A DNA stretch of 64,000 nt from JACMLD01 sp038207265. Its GTDB lineage: Bacteria > Bacteroidota > Bacteroidia > Chitinophagales > Chitinophagaceae. A model generated the notes under the pieces. The model was not told the origin of the DNA, made no database searches, and saw only the letters and a program-made list of their open reading frames with translations. The number at the start of each line of letters is the position of its first letter. Position 1 is the first letter of the stretch. The DNA is taken from NCBI GenBank assembly GCA_038207265.1, contig JBBQZZ010000005.1, positions 1-64,000 on the forward strand, given 5' to 3'. Positions 16,986 to 26,876 of this stretch are shown piece after piece. Made by a program: the position numbers and the translations under genes.

Positions 16986-17027
16986 AGAAAGACTGTTTTC
17001 AAAAAATAAAGTGCTTACAATAAAGAA

Positions 17028-18842
17028 ATGCCAAAGGTAAGTGGATATTGCAGGAGAAAATGGCTGCTGTGCTTCTCAATGTTATTGATGGTTTCAATAA
17101 CAGTTGCACAATACCGTTTGGTTTATATACCGGTTGATTCAGATACCAGCTTTGTTTTAAAAACACTAGGTTTGCAATCGAATTTTACCAATCGTGAAGC
17201 CTGCCTTGTATATGTAGATAATCTACCCGGTACGCTACAGGCAAAAGGCTATCCAACCGCCTCGGTAGACAGTAGTTGGTTTGACTCTACCACCGCTTCT
17301 ATAAAACTTTTTACCGGAGAACAATTCAAACTAACTTATCTCAATACACAATCTATAGATAAAAAGATACTGGCTCAAATTGGATGGAACGAAAACGCGT
17401 TTGTCAACAAGCCTCTCAATGTAATACAACTCCGGAAGATGCAGGAGAAACTGCTTTCATATTTCGAAGAAAATGGTTATCCCTTTGCAAAAATTCAACT
17501 GGACAGCCTGGTATTTGAGCAGGAGAAACTTACTGCAACACTTAGAGCAGATAAGGGTCCACTGTATAAAATTGACAGCTTTCGTTTATATGGAAATACA
17601 CGCATCAGCACAGATTTTATGCAGCGTTACCTCGATATAAAAAATGGCAGCCTGTATCAAAAAAGTAAATTGCAAAATATCAACAAACGAATACTGGAAC
17701 TACCTTACTTACAGCAACAGCAACCATGGGACATGACCATGCTGGGTACGGGTTCTATCGTAAACATGTACCTGCAACCCAAAAAAAGCAGCCAGATAAA
17801 CATATTGGTTGGATTTTTACCAGCTAACCAGGTTACCAACAACAGCTATGAGCAGGTGCGCACAAAGTTGCTGTTCACCGGTGAAGCCAATATTAACCTT
17901 CGGAATGCGTTGGGCAATGGAGAGTTAATAGGCCTCAACTGGCAACAACTTCAGCAGAGTTCCCCAAGGTTGAACTTACAGTACCAGCAGCCCTACCTGT
18001 TTGGTTCCGCTTTTGGTATTGCTACTTCTTTTGATTTGTTTAAGAAAGATTCTTCCTATTTGAACCTTAATTTCCTGGCAGGCGTGCAATATGCATTATC
18101 TGTTAATAAGACCGGAAAAGTTTTTATTCAGACACTTAAAACAAACCTGCTCAGCATTGACACACTAACACTGAAAGCTACCCGAAAACTGCCCAATGAA
18201 ATTGATTTGAGTTCTTTCAATGTAGGGGTCGATTATGAGGTAAGCAAAACAAACTACCGGTTTAATCCAAGAAAAGGTTACGAATTTCAGACCACTGTTT
18301 TTACCGGTATAAGAAATATTAAAAAGAACAATGTAATTGTAAAACTTTATGATCCTGCATTTTCTTTTGCATCCCTGTATGATTCTGTAAAACTCAAAAC
18401 CTATCAATTTAGAATTAAGGCAGCATTTGCAAAGTATATACCGGTGTCAAGACAGTCGACACTGAAAACAGCTTTAAATGTGGGATGGTTTCAGAGTCCA
18501 AATATTTTTCGGAATGAACTATTCCAGATTGGCGGATATAAATTAATGAGAGGCTTTGATGAAGAAAGTATATTTGCTTCTCAGTATGCAGTTTCTACTC
18601 TTGAATATCGCTACCTGGTCGGTCTCAATTCTTTCTTTTTTGCTTTTGCAGATGGGGGATGGGCAAAAAATAGGAGTGTGGGTGTAAAAACAAATAACAC
18701 TTTTATCGGAGTTGGACTAGGTTTGGCGTTTGAAACCAAGGCGGGCATCTTTAATATATCCTATGCTAATGGAAAACGAAACGACGCAAAATTTGATTTA
18801 AGACAATCAAAAATACATATTGGTTATGTCAATTACTTCTAG
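17028..18842 (+). CDS. BamA/TamA (Omp85) family outer-membrane protein
   Basis: 604 residues. A signal peptide (about 1-27, ending in VAQ) is followed by POTRA-like segments (about 95-210, with a RLYGNTRIS motif) and a C-terminal barrel with GYKLMRGFDEESIFAS near 505-520, the loop-6 region characteristic of Omp85. The family inserts or translocates outer-membrane proteins. This copy is shorter than BamA, which usually has five POTRA domains, so it is more likely a TamA-like or lineage-specific paralogue. It reads toward DUF4271 and hemD. Confidence 0.88.
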   Translation: MPKVSGYCRRKWLLCFSMLLMVSITVAQYRLVYIPVDSDTSFVLKTLGLQSNFTNREACLVYVDNLPGTLQAKGYPTASVDSSWFDSTTASIKLFTGEQFKLTYLNTQSIDKKILAQIGWNENAFVNKPLNVIQLRKMQEKLLSYFEENGYPFAKIQLDSLVFEQEKLTATLRADKGPLYKIDSFRLYGNTRISTDFMQRYLDIKNGSLYQKSKLQNINKRILELPYLQQQQPWDMTMLGTGSIVNMYLQPKKSSQINILVGFLPANQVTNNSYEQVRTKLLFTGEANINLRNALGNGELIGLNWQQLQQSSPRLNLQYQQPYLFGSAFGIATSFDLFKKDSSYLNLNFLAGVQYALSVNKTGKVFIQTLKTNLLSIDTLTLKATRKLPNEIDLSSFNVGVDYEVSKTNYRFNPRKGYEFQTTVFTGIRNIKKNNVIVKLYDPAFSFASLYDSVKLKTYQFRIKAAFAKYIPVSRQSTLKTALNVGWFQSPNIFRNELFQIGGYKLMRGFDEESIFASQYAVSTLEYRYLVGLNSFFFAFADGGWAKNRSVGVKTNNTFIGVGLGLAFETKAGIFNISYANGKRNDAKFDLRQSKIHIGYVNYF

Positions 18843-18909
18843 CATTCGGCTAAACGTTTTTTTACTGAAACCTGATTTCATAAATATTTTTATATAGTAA
18901 TCGGAATTT

Positions 18910-19863
18910 GTGAGAGCCATTTTATTTTTATTAAACTATTTAGTTGTTGCTGCTGTAGCAGTAGGTCAGACCCATGCTGATTCGCAGTTACTTAACGTTC
19001 TTGATACGGAAATCACAATGAATCCGGCCCTGCAGAGATCACACATGAGAGGTTCGGGCTTAAATTTGGTACCCGATCCTAAGGACTCGGTAAATACATT
19101 AGATCAATACTTCAAATTGGGTCATAGGGGCTACTTTTCATATCATGATGTACTAAGACAAAATGCCGGATATAATTTTTTTGCCAAACCGCAGGAAGTG
19201 GTTTCAGATAAAAGAAAAGCTTTTGGTAAGGAAACACTTTTTTATCTATTGAGTGGGCTGCTTTTCTTCTTTGCTATTATAAAATTGTTGTTCAACAAAT
19301 ATGTAAATAACCTGGTGAGCCTGGTATTCAGGGGTTCCCTCAAACAAAAGCAGATTCGCGAGCAGTTATTACAAACACCGCTTCCATCCTTATTACTTAA
19401 TGTGCTCTTTGTAATAGTTGCTGGTTTATATGTAAGCTTTCTATTAAAGCATTTTGGTTTTGCACTCGAAACTAATTTTTGGTTGCTCGTGCTATATTGC
19501 AGCACGGTAGTGGGATGTATTTACCTGGTTAAATTCCTCGTCTTGAAATTTACGGGGTGGATATTCAATATGCGCGATGCAGCAGACACCTACCTTTTTA
19601 TAGTGTTCCTGGTAAATAAGTTGCTCGGAATTTTCCTTTTACCATTACTGATATTAATGGCTTTCGCAGCCACCTGGACTGCCGCCCTGTACACAATATC
19701 ATATGTACTGGTAATTGTCTTTTTTGCCTACAGGTATATTATTTCGTTCGCGCCCGTAAGAAGAGAAGTTAAAGTTAGCCAGTTTCACTTTTTTATGTAC
19801 CTTTGCGCGTTCGAGGTAATACCACTATTGTTGATTTACAAAGTGTTATTGAAATTTTTATAA
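18910..19863 (+). CDS. DUF4271 domain-containing membrane protein
   Basis: 317 residues from a GTG start at 18910, which gives a signal-like N-terminus. After about 110 soluble residues come several membrane helices (about 110-130, 160-180, 190-210, 235-265, 270-290 and 298-315). This matches DUF4271, restricted to Bacteroidota and commonly found just upstream of hemD, as here with 43 bases between them. The function is unknown. A role in envelope or porphyrin biology is suggested only by the conserved neighbourhood. Confidence 0.85.
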   Translation: MRAILFLLNYLVVAAVAVGQTHADSQLLNVLDTEITMNPALQRSHMRGSGLNLVPDPKDSVNTLDQYFKLGHRGYFSYHDVLRQNAGYNFFAKPQEVVSDKRKAFGKETLFYLLSGLLFFFAIIKLLFNKYVNNLVSLVFRGSLKQKQIREQLLQTPLPSLLLNVLFVIVAGLYVSFLLKHFGFALETNFWLLVLYCSTVVGCIYLVKFLVLKFTGWIFNMRDAADTYLFIVFLVNKLLGIFLLPLLILMAFAATWTAALYTISYVLVIVFFAYRYIISFAPVRREVKVSQFHFFMYLCAFEVIPLLLIYKVLLKFL

Positions 19864-19906
19864 AGGATTTGTAATAAAATTTGCGAAACCATATCCGGTA
19901 TAAGAA

Positions 19907-20704
19907 ATGGTAAAGAACGGTGATAGAAATGCAGGAAATCCTGCCAAAACAGTTAAAAAAATCCTGATTACGCAACCCAAACCCGAAACGGAGAAATCTC
20001 CGTATTTCGATTTGGCAAGAAAGTATAGTATAGAATTGTCCTTTCATCCGTTTATCAGATTAGAGGGAATTTCTGTCAAAGAGTTTCGAAAACAAAAAGT
20101 TGATATTGCAAATTTTTCTGCAGTAATTTTTACCAGTCGAAATGCGATAGATCATTTTTTTCGCACCTGCGAAGAAATGAAGGTGAATATCTCCCAGGAT
20201 ACCAAATACTTTTGTATTACAGAAGCCGTTGCATTATATCTCCAAAAATTTATTCTTTATAGAAAGCGAAAAGTGTTTTATGGTGCGGATGGCACAAATA
20301 AAGCCATGTTTGATGTAATAAATAAGCATAAAGAAAACGAAAAATTTCTGTACCCGGTTTCAGAAAACCAGCAGGATAATGAAATTGTGGGTTGGTTAAA
20401 GTTTCATAATTGCGAGTTTTCAACGCCTTATATGTATCGTACCATCAGCAATGATGTAAAAGAAGTTCTCACTCAGGAAGAATTTGACGTCATTTGTTTT
20501 TTTACACCAAGTGGCGTAAGAAGCCTTTTTGACAATTGTCCGAAGTTCAAACAAAATGGTACAAAAATTGGCGCTTTTGGAAGTAACACGTCAAAAGCAG
20601 TAGAAGATGCGGGCCTGCTTTTAGCAATAAAAGCACCGCAACCCCAGACCCCTTCAATGGTAGCCGCATTGGATAAATACCTGGCGGGCTTAAATCAAAA
20701 ATAA
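19907..20704 (+). CDS. hemD: Uroporphyrinogen-III synthase
   Basis: 265 residues. The two-lobed HemD pattern is visible: KKILITQPKPE at the start of lobe one, NFSAVIFTSRNAIDHFF near 65-82, and in the second lobe FDVICFFTPSGVRSLF near 193-208 followed by IGAFGSNTSKAVEDAGL. HemD closes and inverts ring D of hydroxymethylbilane to give uroporphyrinogen III, the branch point for heme and cobalamin. A strong terminator follows 21 bases after the stop. Confidence 0.9.
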   Translation: MVKNGDRNAGNPAKTVKKILITQPKPETEKSPYFDLARKYSIELSFHPFIRLEGISVKEFRKQKVDIANFSAVIFTSRNAIDHFFRTCEEMKVNISQDTKYFCITEAVALYLQKFILYRKRKVFYGADGTNKAMFDVINKHKENEKFLYPVSENQQDNEIVGWLKFHNCEFSTPYMYRTISNDVKEVLTQEEFDVICFFTPSGVRSLFDNCPKFKQNGTKIGAFGSNTSKAVEDAGLLLAIKAPQPQTPSMVAALDKYLAGLNQK

Positions 20705-20725
20705 TAATTCATTAAATAAGTTTTG

Positions 20726-20758
20726 AAAAGGCATTCCGTCAAAGAATGCCTTTTCTAT
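20726..20758 (+). terminator. Rho-independent terminator after hemD
   Basis: An 11-bp perfect stem AAAAGGCATTC (20726-20736) and GAATGCCTTTT (20744-20754) with a 7-base loop, followed by a short T-rich tail. It sits between hemD and the DUF255 gene, both on the plus strand. Confidence 0.88.
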
Positions 20759-20821
20759 TATGAGTTTATCTGCTGGCCGAACCTTTGTATTAAATTTATG
20801 TTTTTGTTTTAACCGCATCAC

Positions 20822-22846
20822 ATGAACTATATCAACCGGCTGAGTAAAGAAACAAGTCCATATTTGCTGCAACATGCCCACAACCCCGTGGATTGGTTCC
20901 CCTGGGGTGAAGAAGCATTGATGAAGGCAAAAATTGAAAATAAGCCTATCCTGGTCAGCATAGGATATTCTGCATGTCATTGGTGCCATGTAATGGAAAA
21001 AGAAAGTTTTGAAGACGAATCAGTGGCCGGAATCATGAATAAAAATTTTGTCAATATCAAGATAGACCGAGAAGAACGCCCCGATCTTGATCATATTTAT
21101 ATGGATGCGGTACAGGCAATGACAGGAAGCGGGGGTTGGCCACTGAATGTTTTTTTAACAACCGATGCAAAGCCTTTTTATGGTGGTACTTATTTTCCGC
21201 CGGTACGGTCCCACAACAGGCCTTCCTGGAAAGAAATTCTTCAGCATATTATACAAGCTTACCAGGAGAGGCAAAACGAACTCACAGCGCAGGCGGAGAA
21301 TCTTACTGCTCATTTGTTGCAGTCAAACACATTCGGGTTGAACGCCATTTCCGCTGATTCTCCTTTTACTACCGATAACGCACATTCGATATTTCATAAC
21401 CTGATGAAAACGGCAGATAAAGAAGCGGGTGGTTTTGGCGGAGCTCCAAAATTTCCCCAAACTTTCTCCATACAGTATTTACTTAGGTATTACCACTTCT
21501 ATAAAGATGAAAATGCGCTAAAACATGCATTGCTGAGTTTAGATAAAATGATAGAGGGAGGAATATATGATCAGTTGGGCGGAGGCTTTGCGAGGTACTC
21601 AACTGATAATAACTGGTTGGTTCCACACTTTGAAAAAATGCTTTACGACAACGCATTACTGATTGCTGTTTTAAGCGAAGCTTTCCAAATTACAGGAAAC
21701 AAAAATTATTACAGGGTGATTTTGCAGACAATGGATTTCATTGAACGGGAACTCACGTCACCAGAAGCTGGATTTTATTCAGCATTGGATGCAGACAGCG
21801 AAGCTGTTGAAGGAAAATTCTACGTTTGGTCTAAAAATGAGGTGGATAATTTACTGGGGCAAGATTCAGCATTGTTTTGTAACTATTATGATATAACGGA
21901 AGCCGGTAATTGGGAAGGGAATAATATTCTTCATGTTTCAGAGATTTCAGATTTGTCACCTGAAAAAAAAGATGAAATTGAAATTATTTTATTGCGATGC
22001 AGGGAGACTCTTCTAAAATGGCGTAATAATAGGGTTCGACCCATGACGGATGACAAAATCTTACTGGGCTGGAATGCATTAATGAATACCTCATGCAGCA
22101 AAGCGTTTATGGCAACCGGGGAGAAGCGTTTTCAGGATTTAGCTGTGAGAAATATGAATTTTCTCCTCGATAAATTCAGTGATGGCGCAACAATGCTGCA
22201 TACTTATAAAAAAGGAATTGGCGGGCAACCCGCTTTTCTTGATGATTATGCGTTTTTAATTCAGGCACTCATTCATCTGCAGGAAATTACCGGCGATTCC
22301 GGTTACCTTTTTACGGCAAAAAGCATATGCGAAATAGTTACAGAAGGTTTTGACGAAGAAACGGGAGGATTATTCTTCTATACACACGTAAATCAGGGCG
22401 ACCTAATTATTAGAAAAAAGGAAATATACGACTCAGCCTTGCCGTCGGGCAATTCTGTTATGGCCGGCAACCTGCTTTATTTATCCCGCGTATTTAATGA
22501 AAGAACCTGGGAAATGCGATGTAATGATATTGTAAACTCACTTTCGTCTGTTATCATTCGCTACCCTGGATCTTTTGGCATTTGGGCTAATATATTTTTG
22601 TTAATAACAAGTGGTGTAAAGGAAATAGTATTGACTGGCAAAAATTTTAACGAAATGCATTTTGGTATTTTGCATAATTTCATTCCCAATAAAGTTTTTC
22701 AAATTTCCGATGTCCCTGATGAGAACTTTCCGTTACTGTCTGGCAAACGATTTGATAATTTTCCACTAATTTATCTTTGCGAAAATAATGCTTGTAACCC
22801 TCCCGTTAATACCCTTGCTAAACTTAAGCAACAACTTGAAAATTAG
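20822..22846 (+). CDS. DUF255 thioredoxin-domain protein (YyaL/SSP411 family)
   Basis: 674 residues. The N-terminal domain is thioredoxin-like with a CHWC motif at 52-55 inside the family signature GYSACHWCHVMEKESF. The remainder is an alpha/alpha-barrel glycosidase-like domain with GGGFARYSTDNNWLVPHFEKMLYD-type motifs (around 250-280) and DADSE near 325. This is the conserved SSP411/YyaL architecture and length. The enzyme activity is not established in bacteria. There is no signal peptide, so it is cytoplasmic. It appears to be a single-gene transcript. Confidence 0.92.
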   Translation: MNYINRLSKETSPYLLQHAHNPVDWFPWGEEALMKAKIENKPILVSIGYSACHWCHVMEKESFEDESVAGIMNKNFVNIKIDREERPDLDHIYMDAVQAMTGSGGWPLNVFLTTDAKPFYGGTYFPPVRSHNRPSWKEILQHIIQAYQERQNELTAQAENLTAHLLQSNTFGLNAISADSPFTTDNAHSIFHNLMKTADKEAGGFGGAPKFPQTFSIQYLLRYYHFYKDENALKHALLSLDKMIEGGIYDQLGGGFARYSTDNNWLVPHFEKMLYDNALLIAVLSEAFQITGNKNYYRVILQTMDFIERELTSPEAGFYSALDADSEAVEGKFYVWSKNEVDNLLGQDSALFCNYYDITEAGNWEGNNILHVSEISDLSPEKKDEIEIILLRCRETLLKWRNNRVRPMTDDKILLGWNALMNTSCSKAFMATGEKRFQDLAVRNMNFLLDKFSDGATMLHTYKKGIGGQPAFLDDYAFLIQALIHLQEITGDSGYLFTAKSICEIVTEGFDEETGGLFFYTHVNQGDLIIRKKEIYDSALPSGNSVMAGNLLYLSRVFNERTWEMRCNDIVNSLSSVIIRYPGSFGIWANIFLLITSGVKEIVLTGKNFNEMHFGILHNFIPNKVFQISDVPDENFPLLSGKRFDNFPLIYLCENNACNPPVNTLAKLKQQLEN

Positions 22847-22959
22847 AGCTGTGCAAAATTCTATATGAAGTTTTCCACTTATACAATAAAACAATATTAT
22901 TACACGTTTAATACCAACGGGGATTTTACGATTTGACCTTTAAGAATTAATTTCTAAAC

Positions 22960-22991
22960 TTGTACCAAATGTTGACAAAACATTATATTTG
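22960..22991 (+). promoter_or_regulatory. Candidate Bacteroidota promoter for gldKLMN
   Basis: A TTG at 22960-22962 and a perfect TAnnTTTG box (TATATTTG, 22984-22991) are separated by 21 bases, close to the Bacteroidota sigma-ABfr pattern. Transcription would start near 22997, some 14 bases before the chosen gldK ATG at 23011. This supports that start over the longer frame beginning at 22960. Confidence 0.5.
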
Positions 22992-23010
22992 CCGTACACC
23001 CTTTAATATT

Positions 23011-24294
23011 ATGAAAATGAAAAACCTGTCCATGCTGATCGCAATTGCTATGATGTTTTTAGCAGGTTGCGGAAAACTCGGAAAATCCTCCAAAGGGTTG
23101 CCAAACGATGGCCAACTGCACGGAGTTGCTCCCAGCAATAAGTACCAACTTCCAAAGCCTCCGGGCATGGTCTACATCCCACCAGGAACTTTCCATATGG
23201 GTCCAAGTGACGAAGATGTGAACTATGCCTACACTGCTCGAAATAAGCAAGTGTCTATTAATGGATTTTGGATGGATGCTACAGAAATTACCAACAACGA
23301 ATATCGCCAGTTTGTAAATTGGGTGCGTGATTCCACTGCTGCTAAGTTGATGGGTTATGTAAAAAGCGTTGATGGTGTTGATGCTGTTGATTGGAAAAAA
23401 GCAAGCACTATTAAATGGGGCGATAAAGCTACTGTTGAAAAAATTGATCAGATTATTGTAACTCCTGAAAATCGAATTTTTGGTAAAAAAGAAGTAGACC
23501 CCAATAAATTGGTTTATCATTCTGAAACTTTTGATACCAAAGAAGCTGCCCGTCGCGACATGGCTGGTAAGCCACGCTCGCAGTTCATCGTAAAGAAAGA
23601 TATACGTATTTATCCTGATACATTGGTTTGGATTAGAGATTTTTCATACTCGTATAACGAACCAATGACCAAACGTTATTTTTCGCATCCAGCCACAGGT
23701 AACTATCCTGTTGTAGGTGTTAACTGGAACCAGGCTACTGCATTTTGTGAGTGGAGAACTCATTATCTTAATTCTTTCCTTGAGTCCAAGAAAAGAGCGC
23801 AGGAGTCGGACTTCCGTTTGCCAACAGAAGCTGAATGGGAATACGCTGCACGTGGCGGACGTTCTCAATCCATGTTTCCTTGGGGTAACTATTACCTGAG
23901 AAATAAAAAAGGTTGCTTGCTGGCAAACTTTAAGCCTGGCCGCGGTAATTATCCTGAAGATGGTGGATTCTACACTGTACGTGCCGATGGTTACTGGCCC
24001 AATGATTTTGGTTTGTATTGTATGGCAGGTAATGTTGCGGAATGGACTTCATCTTTATACTATGAAGGTGGTTACAATTTCCAACATGATATGAATCCGG
24101 ATATACGTTACAATGCTAAGGATTCAGATCCTCCCCGTATGAAGAGAAAAGTAATTCGTGGTGGTAGCTGGAAAGATGTAGGTTATTTTCTGCAAACTGG
24201 TACACGTACTTACGAATACCAGGATACAGCAAAATCTTATATAGGTTTCCGCACTGTTATTGATTTGCCTTCTGCTCAAAGTGGTCGTCGCTGA
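23011..24294 (+). CDS. gldK: Gliding motility / type IX secretion lipoprotein GldK
   Basis: 427 residues from the ATG at 23011. The N-terminus is a lipoprotein signal with lipobox FLAGC (Cys20). The body is a formylglycine-generating-enzyme-like (SUMF1) fold, including VYIPPGTFHMG, DATEITNNEYRQF, FRLPTEAEWEYAARGG and the C-terminal RGGSW and GFR motifs. GldK (PorK) forms, with GldN, the periplasmic ring of the type IX secretion system under the outer membrane. An alternative start at 22960 would spoil the lipoprotein signal. It heads the gldKLMN set. Confidence 0.95.
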   Translation: MKMKNLSMLIAIAMMFLAGCGKLGKSSKGLPNDGQLHGVAPSNKYQLPKPPGMVYIPPGTFHMGPSDEDVNYAYTARNKQVSINGFWMDATEITNNEYRQFVNWVRDSTAAKLMGYVKSVDGVDAVDWKKASTIKWGDKATVEKIDQIIVTPENRIFGKKEVDPNKLVYHSETFDTKEAARRDMAGKPRSQFIVKKDIRIYPDTLVWIRDFSYSYNEPMTKRYFSHPATGNYPVVGVNWNQATAFCEWRTHYLNSFLESKKRAQESDFRLPTEAEWEYAARGGRSQSMFPWGNYYLRNKKGCLLANFKPGRGNYPEDGGFYTVRADGYWPNDFGLYCMAGNVAEWTSSLYYEGGYNFQHDMNPDIRYNAKDSDPPRMKRKVIRGGSWKDVGYFLQTGTRTYEYQDTAKSYIGFRTVIDLPSAQSGRR

Positions 24295-24418
24295 TTAATT
24301 TAACATATAACACAAAATTTTTTCCAAACTGGTTCGTTTAGCTTAACACACCTGGTAAATGAATCAAAAGAATAGTCCTTTATCTAAACCCGTTTAAAAA
24401 CTTAAAAAAACGAAAACT

Positions 24419-25177
24419 ATGTCCGGAGTAAGCAGATCTACAGACAAATTGGTAAACGTATTTGTATGCGTTGGTGCAGCAGTTGTAATTTTTGGTGCAT
24501 GGGCAAAAATCCTTCACCTTTCTTTTGCAAACCAAATGTTGACCATTGGTCTTTTAACAGAAGCAGCAATTTTTTTAATATATGCATTTTTACCGCCTCC
24601 GGGCCAGGAAATGGCGGCTTTGGCAGAAGCATTGCCTAAAATGGGCAATTCAGGTAATCCATCATTAAACTCGCTGGATAAGATGATGCATGAAGCTGAT
24701 ATTACTCCGGCCAACCTTAAGAAATTAAGTGAAGGTTTTCAAAAATTCGGAACTTCAGTTAACCAGATTAAAGATGTATCTGAAGTTGTAACTGCAACGT
24801 CTGATTATACTGCCAAAACAAAAGAAGCTACTTCAGCGCTGGGTGTAATGAAAGATGCTTACACCAAATCGGCTGCTACAATGCAATCTTTTAATGACGC
24901 TTCAGAATCTACAAAGCAGTTCCATGGACAAGTGCAGGTGTTAACTAAAAATCTGGGTTCGCTGAATACTATTTATGAACTGGAATTACAGGATACCAAT
25001 AACCACCTGAAGGCAATGAACAACTTTTACAGTAACCTGGCAACTGCTTCACAGGCAATGCAGGGTAGTGTTGAAGATGCCAAGAAAACGCAGGAGCAAA
25101 TTGGATTATTAGCCAAAAATCTGGGTAACCTGAACCAGGTATATGGTAATATGTTAAGTGCTATGCAGGGCAGATAA
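24419..25177 (+). CDS. gldL: Gliding motility / type IX secretion inner-membrane protein GldL
   Basis: 252 residues with two N-terminal membrane helices (about 11-32 and 39-58), then a long helical cytoplasmic region rich in Ala, Lys, Gln and Asn. This is the GldL/PorL layout. With GldM it forms the proton-powered motor that drives type IX secretion and gliding. It is the second gene of the block, 124 bases after gldK; the gap is AT-rich with no clear terminator. Confidence 0.95.
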   Translation: MSGVSRSTDKLVNVFVCVGAAVVIFGAWAKILHLSFANQMLTIGLLTEAAIFLIYAFLPPPGQEMAALAEALPKMGNSGNPSLNSLDKMMHEADITPANLKKLSEGFQKFGTSVNQIKDVSEVVTATSDYTAKTKEATSALGVMKDAYTKSAATMQSFNDASESTKQFHGQVQVLTKNLGSLNTIYELELQDTNNHLKAMNNFYSNLATASQAMQGSVEDAKKTQEQIGLLAKNLGNLNQVYGNMLSAMQGR

Positions 25178-25276
25178 TATGATGGCGAATAGAACAGCTA
25201 ATGTTCGTTCAATATCCATTCTCTCTCTCATATAATTTTGAAAAACCTGATTTAATTACATTTAATTCTCTGACCC

Positions 25277-26851
25277 ATGTCTTTACCTAAAGAGCCCCGG
25301 CAGAAGATGATCAATATGATGTATTTAGTGCTGACAGCCCTGCTGGCATTGAATGTATCAAATGAAGTCTTGGAAGCCTTTAAAACCGTAGATAAAAGTA
25401 TAGTAACATCAAACAATTCTCTCAATACAAAAAATAAGGTCATTTATGATGCCTTTGGTGATGAACTAAAGGATGGCCAGACAAAAGCGAAAGCGGAAAT
25501 CTGGGCTCCGAAAGCAGAGCAGGTAAGAAAATTGTCCTCTGATCTGAGTGGTTACATAGATAATATGAAAAAGCAGTTGAAAGAGGAATCTGGCCTGAAA
25601 ACAAACAGTAAAGGTGAAGAAGAATTTAAAGAAGATGATTTGGATGCTGCCACCCGTTTGTTTGCAGAAAAAGGAGAAGGTAAAAACCTGTATATAAAAC
25701 TGCAGGATTACAAAAAACAAGTATTGGCTGTATTGAATCCGGATGAATTTAAAGATAATCCAACTTTACAGAAAGATATCAAAGCAAAACGTGAAGAGTT
25801 TGAAAGAACATTGCCTTTAGATTTGAAAATACCTGAAAAAGCACACGCCGATAAAACAGGAGATGATGCAAAGGATTGGACTTTCAGTTATTTTCATATG
25901 ACCCCAACGATTGCTTCACTTACAATTCTGAGCAAATTTCAGAATGACGTAAAGAATTCTGAAGGTCAGTTAGTTGACTATATCCACTCACAGGTAGGAA
26001 AGGTTAAATTGGTATTTGACCAATTCCAGGCAATTGCGCAGGCAAGTCGTACTTATGCAATGCCAGGTGAAGAAATTGAAATTACAGCTGGAGTTGGAGC
26101 GTTTAGCGCTGCTGCCAAGCCTAAAATATATGTGGGTGGTCAACTTCAAAATTTGACTCCGGAAGGAACCGCATCTTTTAAAACAACTGCAAGCGGAGCG
26201 GGAGATCATACTGTTGACGTAAAAATTGAGTTTATTAAACCAGATGGAACTCCGGCAGTAGTTAATAAGCCGGTTAAGTATACTGTAGGAACACCTTCGG
26301 GCGCATCTGTTTTCCTTGAGAAAATGAATGTACTGTATATTGGCGTGGAAAATCCGATGACAATATCTGCAGGTTCTGCAGGGCGGGAAAAAATGAATAT
26401 TTCAATTACCAATGGCGCAATTACGTCTGCAGGGGGCGATAGATATATTGCCAAACCAACAAGTGCCGGAATTGCTAAAATTAACGTAACTGTTAATGGC
26501 AAAACAACTCCGTTTGAAATGCGGGTGAAACGTTTACCAGATCCCAACGCGTTTGTTGGCGGTAGCAAAGGTGGCGCAACTTCATCGGCAAATTTTAAAG
26601 CACAGGGCGGTTTAACTGCGAAGTTAGAATCGGATTTTGATGCGCCATTCCAGGTAATAGGTTACACAGTTGGTGCTAATGTAGGTGTCTACAGGGAAGT
26701 GAACAATGAAGGAGCAAGATGGGGTGATGCTGCACAGGCATTAATTAAGCAAGCAGGACCAGGTTCACAGGTATTCTTTGATAAGATCCGTGTTAAGGGA
26801 CCTGATGGAGTTGTTCGTGAATTACCAGGTATATTCTTTAATCTTAAATAG
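25277..26851 (+). CDS. gldM: Gliding motility / type IX secretion protein GldM
   Basis: 524 residues. The N-terminus PKEPRQKMINMMYLVLTALL is the family signature and contains the single membrane helix (about 10-28). The periplasmic part has a helical region (about 30-230) followed by beta-rich domains, with the SAGREKMNIS and FVGGSKGG motifs and a C-terminal domain ending in GIFFNLK. GldM (PorM) spans the periplasm, linking the GldL motor to the GldK/GldN ring. It lies 99 bases after gldL and 25 bases before gldN. Confidence 0.96.
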   Translation: MSLPKEPRQKMINMMYLVLTALLALNVSNEVLEAFKTVDKSIVTSNNSLNTKNKVIYDAFGDELKDGQTKAKAEIWAPKAEQVRKLSSDLSGYIDNMKKQLKEESGLKTNSKGEEEFKEDDLDAATRLFAEKGEGKNLYIKLQDYKKQVLAVLNPDEFKDNPTLQKDIKAKREEFERTLPLDLKIPEKAHADKTGDDAKDWTFSYFHMTPTIASLTILSKFQNDVKNSEGQLVDYIHSQVGKVKLVFDQFQAIAQASRTYAMPGEEIEITAGVGAFSAAAKPKIYVGGQLQNLTPEGTASFKTTASGAGDHTVDVKIEFIKPDGTPAVVNKPVKYTVGTPSGASVFLEKMNVLYIGVENPMTISAGSAGREKMNISITNGAITSAGGDRYIAKPTSAGIAKINVTVNGKTTPFEMRVKRLPDPNAFVGGSKGGATSSANFKAQGGLTAKLESDFDAPFQVIGYTVGANVGVYREVNNEGARWGDAAQALIKQAGPGSQVFFDKIRVKGPDGVVRELPGIFFNLK

Positions 26852-26876
26852 TTTTCGTACATAAATTTCTGGAGCA

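Noticed and set aside
22960..23010. Longer gldK start
   Set aside because: It would include the promoter box and destroy the lipoprotein signal that begins at 23011.
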